DNA of 64,000 nucleotides from UBA6522 sp965204155. GTDB taxonomy: Bacteria; Pseudomonadota; Gammaproteobacteria; Steroidobacterales; Rariloculaceae. Both the position numbers and the translations under genes were made by a program. The stretch's first letter is position 1. Each line of letters opens with the position of its first letter. Below, piece after piece: positions 25,289 through 34,272 of the stretch. The notes beneath the pieces are model-generated. The model made no database searches. It worked only from the letters and a program-made list of their open reading frames with translations, and was not told the origin of the DNA. The stretch spans positions 868,001 through 932,000 of the forward strand of contig OZ241971.1 of assembly GCA_965204155.1 (NCBI GenBank), in the 5' to 3' direction.

Positions 25289-26842
25289 GTGACGGGCGAC
25301 CTGCTGCAGGGCCTGCTCCACGCGATTCAGCCCGCAAGCCTGGCTGCGACGGGCACGGGATGCCTGCTCGGCATCGTCGCCGGCATGATTCCGGGCATGA
25401 CGATCTCCGCGGCGATGATCATCGTCCTGCCGCTCACGTTCGTGCTCGACCCCAACGTCTCCATCGGCCTGTTCCTGGGGCTCTATGCCGGGGGGATGCT
25501 GGGCGGCAGTTTCTCCGCCATCCTGCTGAACATTCCGGGCACGCCGTCCGCGGCGGCGACCGCGCTGGACGGCTACCCGCTGGTGGCACGGGGCCAGGCC
25601 GGCCGTGCGCTGGGCATGGCGGTATCGGCGAGCTTTTGCGGTGGGCTCTTCAGCGCGTTTTGCCTGTTCCTCATTGCACCCAGGCTGGCCGATCTGGCGC
25701 TGCAGTTCCGCTCGGCGGACCTCTTCAGCCTGGTGTTCCTTGGCCTGACCATCATCTGCTCGTTTGCATCCCGGTCATGGGTCAAGGGGCTGCTGTCGGC
25801 GGTCATCGGACTCGCCATCGTCACCGTCGGCCAGGACCCGGTGATGGGCACGGCGCGATTTACCTTCGGCGACCCGAACCTGCTGTCCGGCGTGCACTTC
25901 CTCACCGCGCTGATCGGGCTCTTCGCGATACCGCAGTTGATCGAGAACCTGCGCGGCAACGGCCCCGGCGGCGCCATCGGCCTCGGCGTCACTGGCAGTC
26001 CGGACAACCCACGTAGTCCAGGAGGCCGCGACGGCACCGCACCCGCAGCCGGCGCCATCGAATTGCGCAAACTGCTGCCGGCGTTCGCGGACCTGCGCCG
26101 CATCCGGCTGCCCGTGGGCATCGGTTCGGCGGTGGGCACCTTCCTCGGCATCCTCCCCGGTGCGGGCGGTCCCATCGCGGCCTTCATCAGCTACGACTAC
26201 GCGAAGAAAGCCACCGGGCGCGGGGACCGGTTCGGCCAGGGCGCCGTCGAGGGGGTGGCGGCACCGGAGTCCGCCAACAACGCGGTCACGGGGGGCGCCC
26301 TGATCCCAATGATGACCCTTGGCATCCCGGGCGACCCGGTGACGGCGATCCTGATCGGCGCGCTGCTGGCCCATGGGTTGGCCCCGGGGCCGCTGCTGTT
26401 CGTCGAGCGGGCGGACTTCGCCTACGGACTGATGTTCTCGTTTTTCTGGGCGAATGTCTTCAACCTGCTGATTGCGCTTGCGGGGCTGCGGTTGCTGGTC
26501 AAGGTGGTCGCCGCGCCGCGTACGCTGCTCATGCCCGCGGTGGCGATCCTGTGCGTCGTCGGCGCCTGGTCGCTGCGCAATTCGATCTTCGACGTCTACG
26601 TCATGTTCGGATTCGGCCTGCTGGGGCTGGGCATGAAGTGGCTGGACATGCCGGTTGTGCCGCTGCTGCTCGCCCTGGTGCTCGGGCGGCAACTTGAGGA
26701 AAATCTGCGCATCGCGCTGACGGGATCCCAGGGAGACATTTCAGTTTTCTTCACTTCGCCCTTCAGCGCGCTGTTCCTGGGACTGTCGGTGGTATCGGTG
26801 GCCTGGTCCATCGTTGGAGCACGCCGGCAGCGGGCGCCGTGA
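25289..26842 (+). CDS. Tripartite tricarboxylate transporter large membrane subunit (TctA)
   Basis: 517 residues from the GTG at 25289, which has GGAG nearby; the frame stays open to 25178, but that part lies mainly inside tctB. TctA landmarks are GIVAGMIPGMTISAAMIIVLP, LGGSFSAILLNIPGTPSAAAT, GTFLGILPGAGGPIAAFISY, EGVAAPESANNAVTGGALIP and MMTLGIPGDPVTAILIGAL. About twelve membrane helices are predicted. It would carry the substrate using the ion gradient. The dehydrogenase gene that follows may act on the imported compound, which is inference from position. Confidence 0.92.
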   Translation: MTGDLLQGLLHAIQPASLAATGTGCLLGIVAGMIPGMTISAAMIIVLPLTFVLDPNVSIGLFLGLYAGGMLGGSFSAILLNIPGTPSAAATALDGYPLVARGQAGRALGMAVSASFCGGLFSAFCLFLIAPRLADLALQFRSADLFSLVFLGLTIICSFASRSWVKGLLSAVIGLAIVTVGQDPVMGTARFTFGDPNLLSGVHFLTALIGLFAIPQLIENLRGNGPGGAIGLGVTGSPDNPRSPGGRDGTAPAAGAIELRKLLPAFADLRRIRLPVGIGSAVGTFLGILPGAGGPIAAFISYDYAKKATGRGDRFGQGAVEGVAAPESANNAVTGGALIPMMTLGIPGDPVTAILIGALLAHGLAPGPLLFVERADFAYGLMFSFFWANVFNLLIALAGLRLLVKVVAAPRTLLMPAVAILCVVGAWSLRNSIFDVYVMFGFGLLGLGMKWLDMPVVPLLLALVLGRQLEENLRIALTGSQGDISVFFTSPFSALFLGLSVVSVAWSIVGARRQRAP

Positions 26843-26898
26843 GTCAAGGATAATGGCTGCGAAGGGAGTGACGATTTCGTGACCGGAGGGAAAGTCGA

Positions 26899-27912
26899 TT
26901 GAGCAGCGAACCGATCCGCGTGGCCTCTCTGGGCCTGGGCTGGTGGTCGGACGTGCTCGCCGATGCGGCCGGCCGGACGCCGGCCCTCGAGATCGCCGCC
27001 TGTTACACCCGCTCCGAAGACAAGCGCAAAGCCTTCGCGGAGAAGTACGGGTGCAGGGCTGCGGGCAGCTACGAAGAAATCCTGATGGACGGCTCCATCC
27101 GGGGCATCATCAATACGACTCCCAATTCCGTGCATCTCGAAACGGTGGCCCGGGCCGCGGCCGCCGGCAAGCACGTCTTTCTCGACAAACCCATTGCCAA
27201 CACGGTGGCCGACGGCCTGGCCATCGATCAGGTTTGCGCCGCCGCCGGCATCGTCCTCTCGGTGGGCTACCAGCGCCGCCGCGAAAGCCACTTCCGCTGG
27301 ATCCGGCGCGAGATCGAGGCAGGCCGGTTTGGCCGGCTGATCCAGGCCGAAGCCAACATCAGCCGCGACCGGCTTGGCAAGATCGACACGACGTCCTGGC
27401 GCTACCAGGCCGCCGGCATGCCCGGGGGCGTCATGCTGCAGATCGGCGTCCATTACACCGACGTGCTGGAGATGCTGCTTGGCCCCGTGCGCCGGGTTTC
27501 GGCGGTCACGGCGAAACTGGTCCTTCCCGGCGACAATCCCGATATCGCCAACCTGATCCTGGAGCACGAGAACGGCGCCGTCTCCAACCTCACGGCGAGC
27601 TACGCCTCGGCGTCGGAGTTCTACATGCTCAACGTCTACGGCAAGGAAGCCAGCGCCTTCTACGACCTGTTCGGCGGCCTGCGCCACCTGCGCAGAGGCG
27701 ACGCGCGGACGATTGCAATACCGTGCGGGAAGACCGACACGCTGGTGGAGGAACTGGAGGAATTCGCGGCCTGCATTCGGGGCACCGCTGCTCCGGAAGT
27801 CAATGCCCGCCGCGCCACCGAATCCCTGGCCGTGATCCGCGCCGGGATGCGGTCCGCAGCCGAAGGCAGGCCGGTCGAGGTAGCGGAAATCATGGACTCC
27901 GCGAACGATTGA
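26899..27912 (+). CDS. Gfo/Idh/MocA family oxidoreductase
   Basis: 337 residues from a TTG at 26899 with GGAGG about 9 bases upstream. The N-terminal Rossmann domain starts VASLGLGWWSD, a variant of GxGxxG. NTTPNSVHLETVARAAAAGK and HVFLDKPIANT follow, the latter matching the family's EKP motif with Asp in place of Glu. The C-terminal domain has MPGGVMLQIGVHYTDVLEML with the conserved His. The family oxidises or reduces sugars, inositols and related polyols with NAD(P). It is 56 bases downstream of tctA and probably in the same transcript. The substrate is unknown. Confidence 0.85.
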   Translation: MSSEPIRVASLGLGWWSDVLADAAGRTPALEIAACYTRSEDKRKAFAEKYGCRAAGSYEEILMDGSIRGIINTTPNSVHLETVARAAAAGKHVFLDKPIANTVADGLAIDQVCAAAGIVLSVGYQRRRESHFRWIRREIEAGRFGRLIQAEANISRDRLGKIDTTSWRYQAAGMPGGVMLQIGVHYTDVLEMLLGPVRRVSAVTAKLVLPGDNPDIANLILEHENGAVSNLTASYASASEFYMLNVYGKEASAFYDLFGGLRHLRRGDARTIAIPCGKTDTLVEELEEFAACIRGTAAPEVNARRATESLAVIRAGMRSAAEGRPVEVAEIMDSAND

Positions 27913-28024
27913 GCCGTCCACCGGGACGTGACATTGAATCGGCGGCGGCCGTCCTATCCGTTGATTCTGTCCGATCTGCTCTTGCGTGACTACAGCGGCT
28001 GCTGGCCGGCAGTCGGAATGATCG

Positions 28025-28435
28025 CTACCGCCCGCGCCCGTTGCGGTCCCTGCCCCTGCGGCTCTCGAACTCGACGCCGTCGGCGTCGCGCACGACGGTG
28101 CGAAGGCGGACGAACAGCCGGTCTTCATTGCGGTGACGCTGGCCGGTGATGGTGATCGCCTCGCCGGGACCGAACAGATCGGAATTGTAAGACTCGCCTG
28201 ACCCGTCCACGAAATTGCCGTTCCACTCGGCAGTCCACTGCTCGACCGTGCCGTCCTCGCCCTGCACTTCGAACGTCATGGACGGATGAGGCCGGCGGCC
28301 CAGGTACTCGGACACTACTCCGGCCACGACGATGGAACTGCGGGTGTCGTACTCCGCCGACCAGGAATGGTGTGCGGAAGCCGTGACCGCAAGAAGCGGC
28401 AGCGCCGCGGCTGAGAGAAGTGTGATCGTACGCAT
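28025..28435 (-). CDS. Stand-alone DUF6152 protein, exported
   Basis: 136 residues from the ATG at 28435, with GGGGAGG about 9 bases upstream; the frame to 28543 has no signal peptide. The signal peptide ends before SAHHSW, then a short DUF6152 domain follows: IVVAGVVSEYLGRRPHPSMTF, EQWTAEWNG, FGPGEAITITGQR. The C terminus is Arg-rich (RRGRDRNGRGR). It lacks the second domain found in the two larger paralogues. It is the divergent member of the window's four DUF6152 domains. No function is known. Confidence 0.72.
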   Translation of the reverse strand: MRTITLLSAAALPLLAVTASAHHSWSAEYDTRSSIVVAGVVSEYLGRRPHPSMTFEVQGEDGTVEQWTAEWNGNFVDGSGESYNSDLFGPGEAITITGQRHRNEDRLFVRLRTVVRDADGVEFESRRGRDRNGRGR

Positions 28436-28549
28436 GACTCGTTGCCTCCCCGGCATCAATTCCAATTCAATACGCGATTTACGGTAGTAGATTGTGCCAG
28501 CAGCCCGGCCCCGCGGAAATGCGCCGAGGGCGAAGAATTCCAAAGAATT

Positions 28550-29113
28550 CTATTCGGCGCTGTCGTCCGATTCCGTGTCTTCGGCCGTCTCGCCTGCAGA
28601 CGCCTCGTCCCCGTCCCCGTCGGCGTTTGGGTTGGATACGCCAATCGCCGGCCGGCCCCGCCGCTCCTCCGGTTCCAGGGCAAGGAAATCTGCCTCCTCC
28701 TCGGTAATAGGATAGAAGACTCCCAGGCCACAGCTCATTCCCTCCTGAAGGTATCCCCCGAACTGCTCGAGCACGCGGATCGTATCCACCTGGCAGAGCC
28801 GCCCGCCGGTGGTTCGGTAGGAAAATCGCTCTTCCCGCACCAGGCCGGGACAGTCGTTGCGAAGATAATTCACATAGTAGTCACGGCCACGCATCCGAAA
28901 CAGGATGGTGCGTTCGTCGAGGACATTGGTGCTGCGAATATTGCGCGTGTTGATGCACCGTTCCCCCTCGCGATCGATGGCGAAATCCTCCTCGTCCAGA
29001 TCGTAAACGGGAGGTTCGGCGTCGTCGGGGGAGTCCTGGGCAAACGCCGCGCCTGTGGCCAGGCAGCACAGCGCAAACGTATAGATCGATACCCTGCAGT
29101 TCACGTCGTTCAC
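28550..29113 (-). CDS. DUF6491-like exported protein
   Basis: 187 residues. A signal peptide ends near AAFAQ, followed by an acidic stretch, then a compact domain with CINTRNIRSTNVLDERTILF, DYYVNYLRNDCPGL, FSYRTTGGRLCQVDTIRV and MSCGLGVFYPIT. These blocks and four cysteines match my recollection of the DUF6491 family of proteobacterial exported proteins. The last 25 residues are Asp/Glu/Ala-rich and disordered. It is divergent from mgtE, with only 39 bases between the start codons. Function is unknown. Confidence 0.65.
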   Translation of the reverse strand: MNDVNCRVSIYTFALCCLATGAAFAQDSPDDAEPPVYDLDEEDFAIDREGERCINTRNIRSTNVLDERTILFRMRGRDYYVNYLRNDCPGLVREERFSYRTTGGRLCQVDTIRVLEQFGGYLQEGMSCGLGVFYPITEEEADFLALEPEERRGRPAIGVSNPNADGDGDEASAGETAEDTESDDSAE

Positions 29114-29152
29114 CGTATCAGCGGCGCTGAAATCCCATTATAGTCTCACCAC

Positions 29153-30520
29153 ATGAATCCCGACCGCAACAGCACGTCCGGCGATCTCTCCACCTCCGTT
29201 GCCGGCGACATCATTCGGGCACTGGACGCGGACGACAAGGGTGCGGTAAGGCGCCTGGTGGAGTCGCTGCATCCTGCCGATACGGCCGATCTCCTGGAAT
29301 GGGTGTCGCACCGGGAGCGCAACCGCCTGGTCGACACGCTGCGCGAGCCGTTCGACCCGGACATCCTGGCGGAACTGGGTGAAGCCGTCGCCGAACGCGT
29401 CGTCGAACGGCTCGGAACGGTACAGGCGGCCGAGGCTGTCGCTTCCATGGCCACGGACGATGCGGTCGAGGTCGTGGAGGCGCTGGATGCGGACGTGCAG
29501 CAGGCGGTGCTCGGTGTGCTGCCCGACATTCGCCGCGACCGGATCCGGGAAGGCCTTGCCTGGCCCGAAGACAGCGCTGGCCGACTCATGCAGCGCAACG
29601 TGGTGGCGCTGCCCGACGACTGGAACGTCGGCAAGGCGATCGACTACCTGCGCGAGGCCGAAGACCTGCCGGCCGATTTCTTCGATCTCTTCCTGGTCGA
29701 TCAGGACTACCGGCCCATCGGCACCATCCCGCTGAGCCGCGTGTTACGGACCCGCCGCACCGGAGCGCTCACCAATATCGTTCGACCGGACCTGCGCACC
29801 ATTCCGGCCGGCATGGACCAGGAAGAAGTGGCCTTCCTGTTCCGTCAGCGGGACCTGATCTCCGCGCCGGTGGTCGATGGGGACGGACGGTTGCTGGGCG
29901 TGGTCACCGTGGATGATGTCGTCGACGTGATCCACGAGGAGCACGAGGAGGACATCCTGGCGCTGGCCGGCGTCGGCGCCGAGGACAACTTCTTCGAAGC
30001 CATCATGGACACGACCCGATCACGGTTCATCTGGCTGATGATCCACCTGGTCGCCGCCATCGCCGCCTCCTGGGTTATCAGCATGTTTGCCGGCACCATC
30101 CAGGAACTGGTGGCCCTGGCCATTCTCATGCCCATCGTCGCCACCATGGGCGGGACCGCCGGGATCCAGGCCCTGACCGTCGCGGTGCGCGCCATTGCCG
30201 TGAAGGAACTCACGCCGATGAATGCCGTGCGGGCAATCCGCAAGGAGCTGCTGGTCAGCGGTCTGAACGGCCTGCTGTTCGCCGTGCTCATCGGCGGGGT
30301 GGCGTGGGCCTGGTTTGCCAGCCCCGCGCTGGGCGGCGTCATCGCGCTGGCCATGGTGATCAACCTGCTGACGGCCGGATTCACCGGAAGCGTGTTACCG
30401 GTGGTGCTGCAGCGCGCAGGCTTCGATCCTGCGGTGGCTTCCAGCGCGCTGCTGACTTCGATTACCGACGTGGTCGGGTTCTACGTCTTCCTGGGCCTGG
30501 CCGCGGCGCTGTTGCTATAG
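29153..30520 (+). CDS. mgtE: Magnesium transporter MgtE
   Basis: 455 residues, standard for MgtE. The N-terminal superhelical domain covers about 1-130 (DTADLLEWVSHRERNRLVDT). A CBS pair covers about 135-265, with IGTIPLSRVLRTRRTG and VVDGDGRLLGVVTVDDVVDV. The five-helix membrane domain starts near 290 (FIWLMIHLVAAIAASW) and contains PIVATMGGTAGIQALTVAVR, the ion-pathway helix (usually GGNxGxQ, here GGTAGIQ). It is a Mg2+-gated channel of the inner membrane. An MscS-type gene follows after 27 bases and a secreted-protein gene overlaps that one, so the three probably form one transcript. Confidence 0.95.
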   Translation: MNPDRNSTSGDLSTSVAGDIIRALDADDKGAVRRLVESLHPADTADLLEWVSHRERNRLVDTLREPFDPDILAELGEAVAERVVERLGTVQAAEAVASMATDDAVEVVEALDADVQQAVLGVLPDIRRDRIREGLAWPEDSAGRLMQRNVVALPDDWNVGKAIDYLREAEDLPADFFDLFLVDQDYRPIGTIPLSRVLRTRRTGALTNIVRPDLRTIPAGMDQEEVAFLFRQRDLISAPVVDGDGRLLGVVTVDDVVDVIHEEHEEDILALAGVGAEDNFFEAIMDTTRSRFIWLMIHLVAAIAASWVISMFAGTIQELVALAILMPIVATMGGTAGIQALTVAVRAIAVKELTPMNAVRAIRKELLVSGLNGLLFAVLIGGVAWAWFASPALGGVIALAMVINLLTAGFTGSVLPVVLQRAGFDPAVASSALLTSITDVVGFYVFLGLAAALLL

Positions 30521-30547
30521 CGGCGCCGTTGCGATAAAGGTAAGGCC

Positions 30548-31960
30548 ATGAGTTGGGAATCGATCGCTTCCGCCCTTGCCGACTACGGCCTGATTGGCTG
30601 GAACTACCTGAGCAGCCCGGCCGTGCTGATCCAGCTCGGCGTGATCGCGGTCCTGTTCCTGCTGGCGTGGATGGCATCGCGGCGCGTGGAACCGCAGCTC
30701 CTGAAGTGGGTCGACGGGCTCGATCTCAGTGGCATGCCGCTCGTTCAGCGGCTGGTGACGGAATTCTCGAGTCGGCTCGAGTTGCTGTTCTTCGTGGTGC
30801 TCCTGGCCGTCGCGTACCTCATCAGCGCAGCCACGAACTGGCCCCCGGAAACGCTGCCCGCAGACGTGTTGCCCTCGGACACGGCGGCGGCGGCGGCGGC
30901 CGAGGCCGCGAGTCGGGTGGAGGGCAGCTACCTGTTCTACTACGCCATGGTGCTGGCGGCGGCCTGGCTGGCGATCAATGTCATTTCCCACCTGAGCCGC
31001 AGCCGGACGATCGGCCTGGCATTCGCCCTGATCGCCTGGGCCTACGTCGCCGCAGTGGTGCTGGGCGTGGCGGATGTGGCGACGGAAATCCTCGACGCGG
31101 GCTTCAACATTGGCACGTTCCGCCTGTCGCTGCTGAGCGTGCTGCAGGTGGTGTTCCTGCTTGGCGGGCTGTTGTGGCTGTCGGCGGCGGTGGGCAACTT
31201 CCTCGATCGGCGCATACAGAACATCGAGGACATCACGCCGTCGCTGCGCGTGCTGATCGGCAAGATCCTGCGCATCGCGCTGATCGTCATCGCGGCGATG
31301 ATCGCGCTGTCCGGGATGGGAATCGATCTGACCGCGCTGACGATCTTTTCGGGCGCCGTCGGCGTCGGCATCGGTTTCGGCCTGCAAAAGGTCGTCTCCA
31401 ATTTCATCTCCGGGATCATCATTCTCATGGACCATTCGATCAAGCCCGGCGATACGGTTACGCTCGGGGAGACTTTCGGCTGGATCCGCGAGCTTCGCGC
31501 GCGCTTCGTCTCCGTGATCACCCGCGACGGGCGCGAGTTCCTCATACCGAACGAGGACTTCATCACCACCGAGGTCGTCAACTGGTCGTTCTCGGACCAG
31601 TACGTGCGACTCGACGTTCTCTTCGGGGTCGCCTATGACTCCGATCCCCACGAGGTCGAGCGCATAGCCATCCAGGCGGCATCGAGCGTGAAGCGCGTCC
31701 AGACCCACCCCCCACCTCCCGGAAAGAAGCAACCCCGGCCCCCGGTCTGCTGGCTCATCGGGTTCGGGGAGTCGTCGCTGGAATTCAAGCTACGCTTCTG
31801 GATCAGCGATCCGCAGGAAGGCACCACCAACATCCGCGGCAAGGTCCTGCTGGCGGTTTGGGACGCGTTCAGGGAGAACGGCATCCGGATACCCTATCCC
31901 CACCGCGAGATCATCATGCGTTCCCGCGTCCCGGGCGATCCGGAAGAGGATCCCGCGTGA
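30548..31960 (+). CDS. MscS-type mechanosensitive channel
   Basis: 470 residues with several N-terminal helices, then the MscS core. The pore helix is in FSGAVGVGIGFGLQKVVSNF, followed by ISGIIILMDHSIKPGDTVTL and the beta-domain segment ITRDGREFLIPNEDFI. The C-terminal alpha/beta domain contains a proline-rich insert (HPPPPGKKQPRPP). AAAGGTAAGG precedes the ATG. It likely responds to membrane tension. Its stop overlaps the GTG start of the next gene (GTGA). It is only distantly related to the YbdG-like channel at 19761. Confidence 0.9.
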   Translation: MSWESIASALADYGLIGWNYLSSPAVLIQLGVIAVLFLLAWMASRRVEPQLLKWVDGLDLSGMPLVQRLVTEFSSRLELLFFVVLLAVAYLISAATNWPPETLPADVLPSDTAAAAAAEAASRVEGSYLFYYAMVLAAAWLAINVISHLSRSRTIGLAFALIAWAYVAAVVLGVADVATEILDAGFNIGTFRLSLLSVLQVVFLLGGLLWLSAAVGNFLDRRIQNIEDITPSLRVLIGKILRIALIVIAAMIALSGMGIDLTALTIFSGAVGVGIGFGLQKVVSNFISGIIILMDHSIKPGDTVTLGETFGWIRELRARFVSVITRDGREFLIPNEDFITTEVVNWSFSDQYVRLDVLFGVAYDSDPHEVERIAIQAASSVKRVQTHPPPPGKKQPRPPVCWLIGFGESSLEFKLRFWISDPQEGTTNIRGKVLLAVWDAFRENGIRIPYPHREIIMRSRVPGDPEEDPA

Positions 31961-32817
31961 CGGTTCGATCGATGCTGCCGGGGCCGCTCGTCACCGTGCT
32001 CGTCGCCGCGCTGTTCGCGGGGTCGGCAACGGCCCAGACGCCGGATTCCTTCCAACCGGCCGATCCGGAAGAGGCCGGAACCACCGCGGATACCGAAACA
32101 CCTCCAGACACCGGAATCGCCGCGGACACCGGAACCGCTACGGATACCGGAATCGCCGCGGAAGCCGGAATCGCCATGGATACCACCGTCGCCGCGCTCG
32201 GCGAGGACGACACGCCGGCGTTTCCCCCGGGTCTCGATCCCATCATTGCCGTCCATCCCCTGAACCCGCGACTCAACCAGGCGCAGCCGTGGCAGATCAC
32301 GGACGATGGCCGGGTGATTCCCCAGCGCCGTGCGCCCCGGCCGCCCATCCCCGTCTTCAGGGCGCCCCTCACCGACGCCTTCTCGTCACGCAGCGAAGAC
32401 GGCGCCATCGAACTCACGTTCGGCGGTCAGACATCACTCGGCGGCACGCTGGGCATGCGCGTCAGCCGCCTGGAAACGGCGCCCGCGGTGGTTGGGTTGA
32501 CCGTAAGCGAATCCCTTGCGCTGGATGATCTGACAGTCCGGGCGTTCGACGAGGACGGCGAACCGGTTGAACGAGCGCCGCTGCGGCTGGAGATCGAGGG
32601 GCCGGAGGGATTTGTGGACATGGCGGCGTTCGAGCAGGACAAGCGTACGCTGGCGGCGGTCGCCCGGGGAATCGGCCGCATCTGGATCACATCGCTCCTG
32701 CCGACGCGCCAGGACGAGCCTTACTCGATACCGGTAGTCCTTGTCATTCGCGAGCCGGGCAGCCAGGGCGCCAGAATGAGTACCAGGATCCACGAGAACG
32801 TTCCGGCGTCGCCCTAA
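31957..32817 (+). CDS. Exported protein of unknown function with repeat-encoded linker
   Basis: 286 residues from the GTG at 31957, overlapping the upstream stop by four bases; an ATG at 31972 is an alternative start. A signal peptide ends near GSATAQ. Residues about 40-75 are a Thr/Ala/Asp-rich linker encoded by 18-base tandem repeats. The remainder is a moderately hydrophobic, beta-rich region (GGTLGMRVSRLE, LSESLALDDL-like strands, EGPEGFVDMAAFEQD) that I do not recognise. The gene is coupled to an MscS channel and MgtE. I make no functional claim beyond export to the periplasm or beyond. Confidence 0.6.
   Translation: MTVRSMLPGPLVTVLVAALFAGSATAQTPDSFQPADPEEAGTTADTETPPDTGIAADTGTATDTGIAAEAGIAMDTTVAALGEDDTPAFPPGLDPIIAVHPLNPRLNQAQPWQITDDGRVIPQRRAPRPPIPVFRAPLTDAFSSRSEDGAIELTFGGQTSLGGTLGMRVSRLETAPAVVGLTVSESLALDDLTVRAFDEDGEPVERAPLRLEIEGPEGFVDMAAFEQDKRTLAAVARGIGRIWITSLLPTRQDEPYSIPVVLVIREPGSQGARMSTRIHENVPASP
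32074..32181 (+). repeat. Six 18-base tandem repeats inside a coding region
   Basis: Six in-frame units follow one another, typified by ACCGGAATCGCCGCGGAC. They encode AGTTAD, TETPPD, TGIAAD, TGTATD, TGIAAE and AGIAMD. Copy-number change would lengthen or shorten the linker of the exported protein without a frameshift. Confidence 0.8.
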
Positions 32818-32830
32818 TGCCCGATTGCCC

Positions 32831-32910
32831 GAGTACCTGAGTGCCCGAGTACCTGAGTGCCTGAGTGCCTGAGTGCCTGAGTGCCTGAGTGCCTGAGTGC
32901 CTGAGTGCCC
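32831..32910 (+). repeat. Ten-unit octanucleotide tandem repeat (GAGTGCCT)
   Basis: Ten consecutive 8-base units run from 32831 to 32910, mostly GAGTGCCT; units 1 and 3 read GAGTACCT and units 2 and 10 GAGTGCCC. The array lies between the stop at 32817 and the next gene. A -10-like TATAAT sits about 65 bases further on (32977-32982) without a good -35. Confidence 0.9.
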
Positions 32911-33008
32911 AGGCGATGGTGCTGCCGGAATCGCTACCGGCCGGCCCTCGCAAGGTCCATTGAGCCCTTCAATGCATATAATGGGCACTTGCCAGGAGCA
33001 CATCGGTG

Positions 33009-33695
33009 ATGACCGCCAAAGTATCAAACGCTACCGCCTTCCTGATCGCCGCAGCGTTGTATCCGTGGTGCGCACCGCTGGCGCAACCGGACCTGGAGGG
33101 TATCTGGGGTATCGATCCCTCGCTGTTCCGGCAATACTCCGATGTGCAGTACACGGACGAGGGCCAGCGCCGGGTCGACGCCTACAACCCTACAACCGAC
33201 GATCCGAGTTACTGGTGCATCCCGTCCGGACTGGGACGCGCCTGGGACGAGCCCGATACGAACGTCGAGATCGTCCAGATGGAAGACCGCGTGGTGATTC
33301 GATACGAGATGTTCGACCTGGTACGGACCGTCATGCTCGACCAGCAGGGGCATCCCCTGGAGTTCGCGCCCAGCACGGTCAATCTGGACGGCGATCCCAT
33401 ACCGACCATGGGCCATTCCATCGGCTGGTACGAGGACGATGCGCTGGTCATCGAAACGATAGGCTACGCTTCGGGCTACATCACGACATTGCTCCGGTAT
33501 ATCCCCCAGTCCGAAGCCCTGCGGAGCATCGAGCGCATTACCCGGGACGAGCAGGACAGGCTCGTGGTGGACATCCGCTACGCGGACCCGATCATGCTGA
33601 CCGCCCCGCTTGAGCACCGTAACCGCTACTTCAGGTCCGATTTTGGCATGACCGTGTACGGATGCATTCCCGACCATCCCGGCGAGGAGGAATGA
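33009..33695 (+). CDS. Stand-alone version of the DUF6152-associated C-terminal domain, exported
   Basis: 228 residues. AGGAG lies 7 bases from a GTG at 33006 and 10 from the ATG at 33009; the two starts differ by one residue. After a signal peptide (cleavage near APLAQP) the whole protein corresponds to the C-terminal domain of the proteins at 9320 and 18519. It has AYNPTTDDPSYWC, GWYEDDALVIETIGYASG, RSIERITRDEQDRLVVDI and ADPIMLTAPLEHRNRY, then a closing cysteine (YGCIPD). Its stop overlaps the ATG of a stand-alone DUF6152 gene, so the two halves of the fusion proteins are encoded here as separate, coupled genes. Confidence 0.72.
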   Translation: MTAKVSNATAFLIAAALYPWCAPLAQPDLEGIWGIDPSLFRQYSDVQYTDEGQRRVDAYNPTTDDPSYWCIPSGLGRAWDEPDTNVEIVQMEDRVVIRYEMFDLVRTVMLDQQGHPLEFAPSTVNLDGDPIPTMGHSIGWYEDDALVIETIGYASGYITTLLRYIPQSEALRSIERITRDEQDRLVVDIRYADPIMLTAPLEHRNRYFRSDFGMTVYGCIPDHPGEEE

Positions 33696-34096
33696 AACCG
33701 GTGCGCATGTTTCGAGGCATTCTGTTTGCGGCCCTGCTGGCCTGCGCAGCGCCCGTACAGGCGCACCATTCGGTGGCGCTGAATTTCACCGACGAGGAAA
33801 TCACGCTTCAGGGCACGATCACGTCGCTCAGGTGGGTGAATCCCCACTGCACCTTCGTTCTTCAGGTGGAAAACGACGCCGGCGAGACCGAGGAGTGGCT
33901 GGTGGAATTGCTGGCCAGGATTGCCCTGGAGCGCCAGGGGTTCGACTTCGACTCGCTCCAGGAAGGCATGGTCATCGAACTGACCGGGCGCCTGGGTTAT
34001 CGCGAATACACACTGCGATTCGTTGAAGCCGTGCGCCCCGACGGCGGCATCGTGCGCGAACGGAGCCCCATTCAGGAGCGGTTCCGGAGTCAATAG
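33692..34096 (+). CDS. Stand-alone DUF6152 protein, exported
   Basis: 134 residues from the ATG at 33692, with GAGGAGG one base upstream and an ATGA overlap with the preceding stop. A signal peptide ends at PVQA, then AHHSVALNFTDEEITLQGT and SLRWVNPHCTFVLQVE, EEWLVELLARIALERQGFDF and LQEGMVIELTGRLG follow. This is the canonical DUF6152 pattern. It is the partner of the preceding gene, which encodes the domain fused to DUF6152 in two other loci of this window. Function is unknown. Confidence 0.8.
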   Translation: MKPVRMFRGILFAALLACAAPVQAHHSVALNFTDEEITLQGTITSLRWVNPHCTFVLQVENDAGETEEWLVELLARIALERQGFDFDSLQEGMVIELTGRLGYREYTLRFVEAVRPDGGIVRERSPIQERFRSQ

Positions 34097-34272
34097 CGCC
34101 TGACATTGCTCTGATTTCCGTCAATACTGCCAATGTCTGCTCAGCCGATCCCGTTTCACGGAACGCGGGGGCATCGCCAATGTCCAACCCGACGTGCAAC
34201 CCGCTTGATTCATGTTCGTGATAGCTTCTCCAGCCAACCCTCAGGCTGGTCTGAGGCAACAAGGGATTTCAA

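Noticed and set aside
32831..32910. CRISPR array
   Set aside because: The repeat unit is only 8 bases with no spacers and no cas genes; it is a simple tandem repeat.
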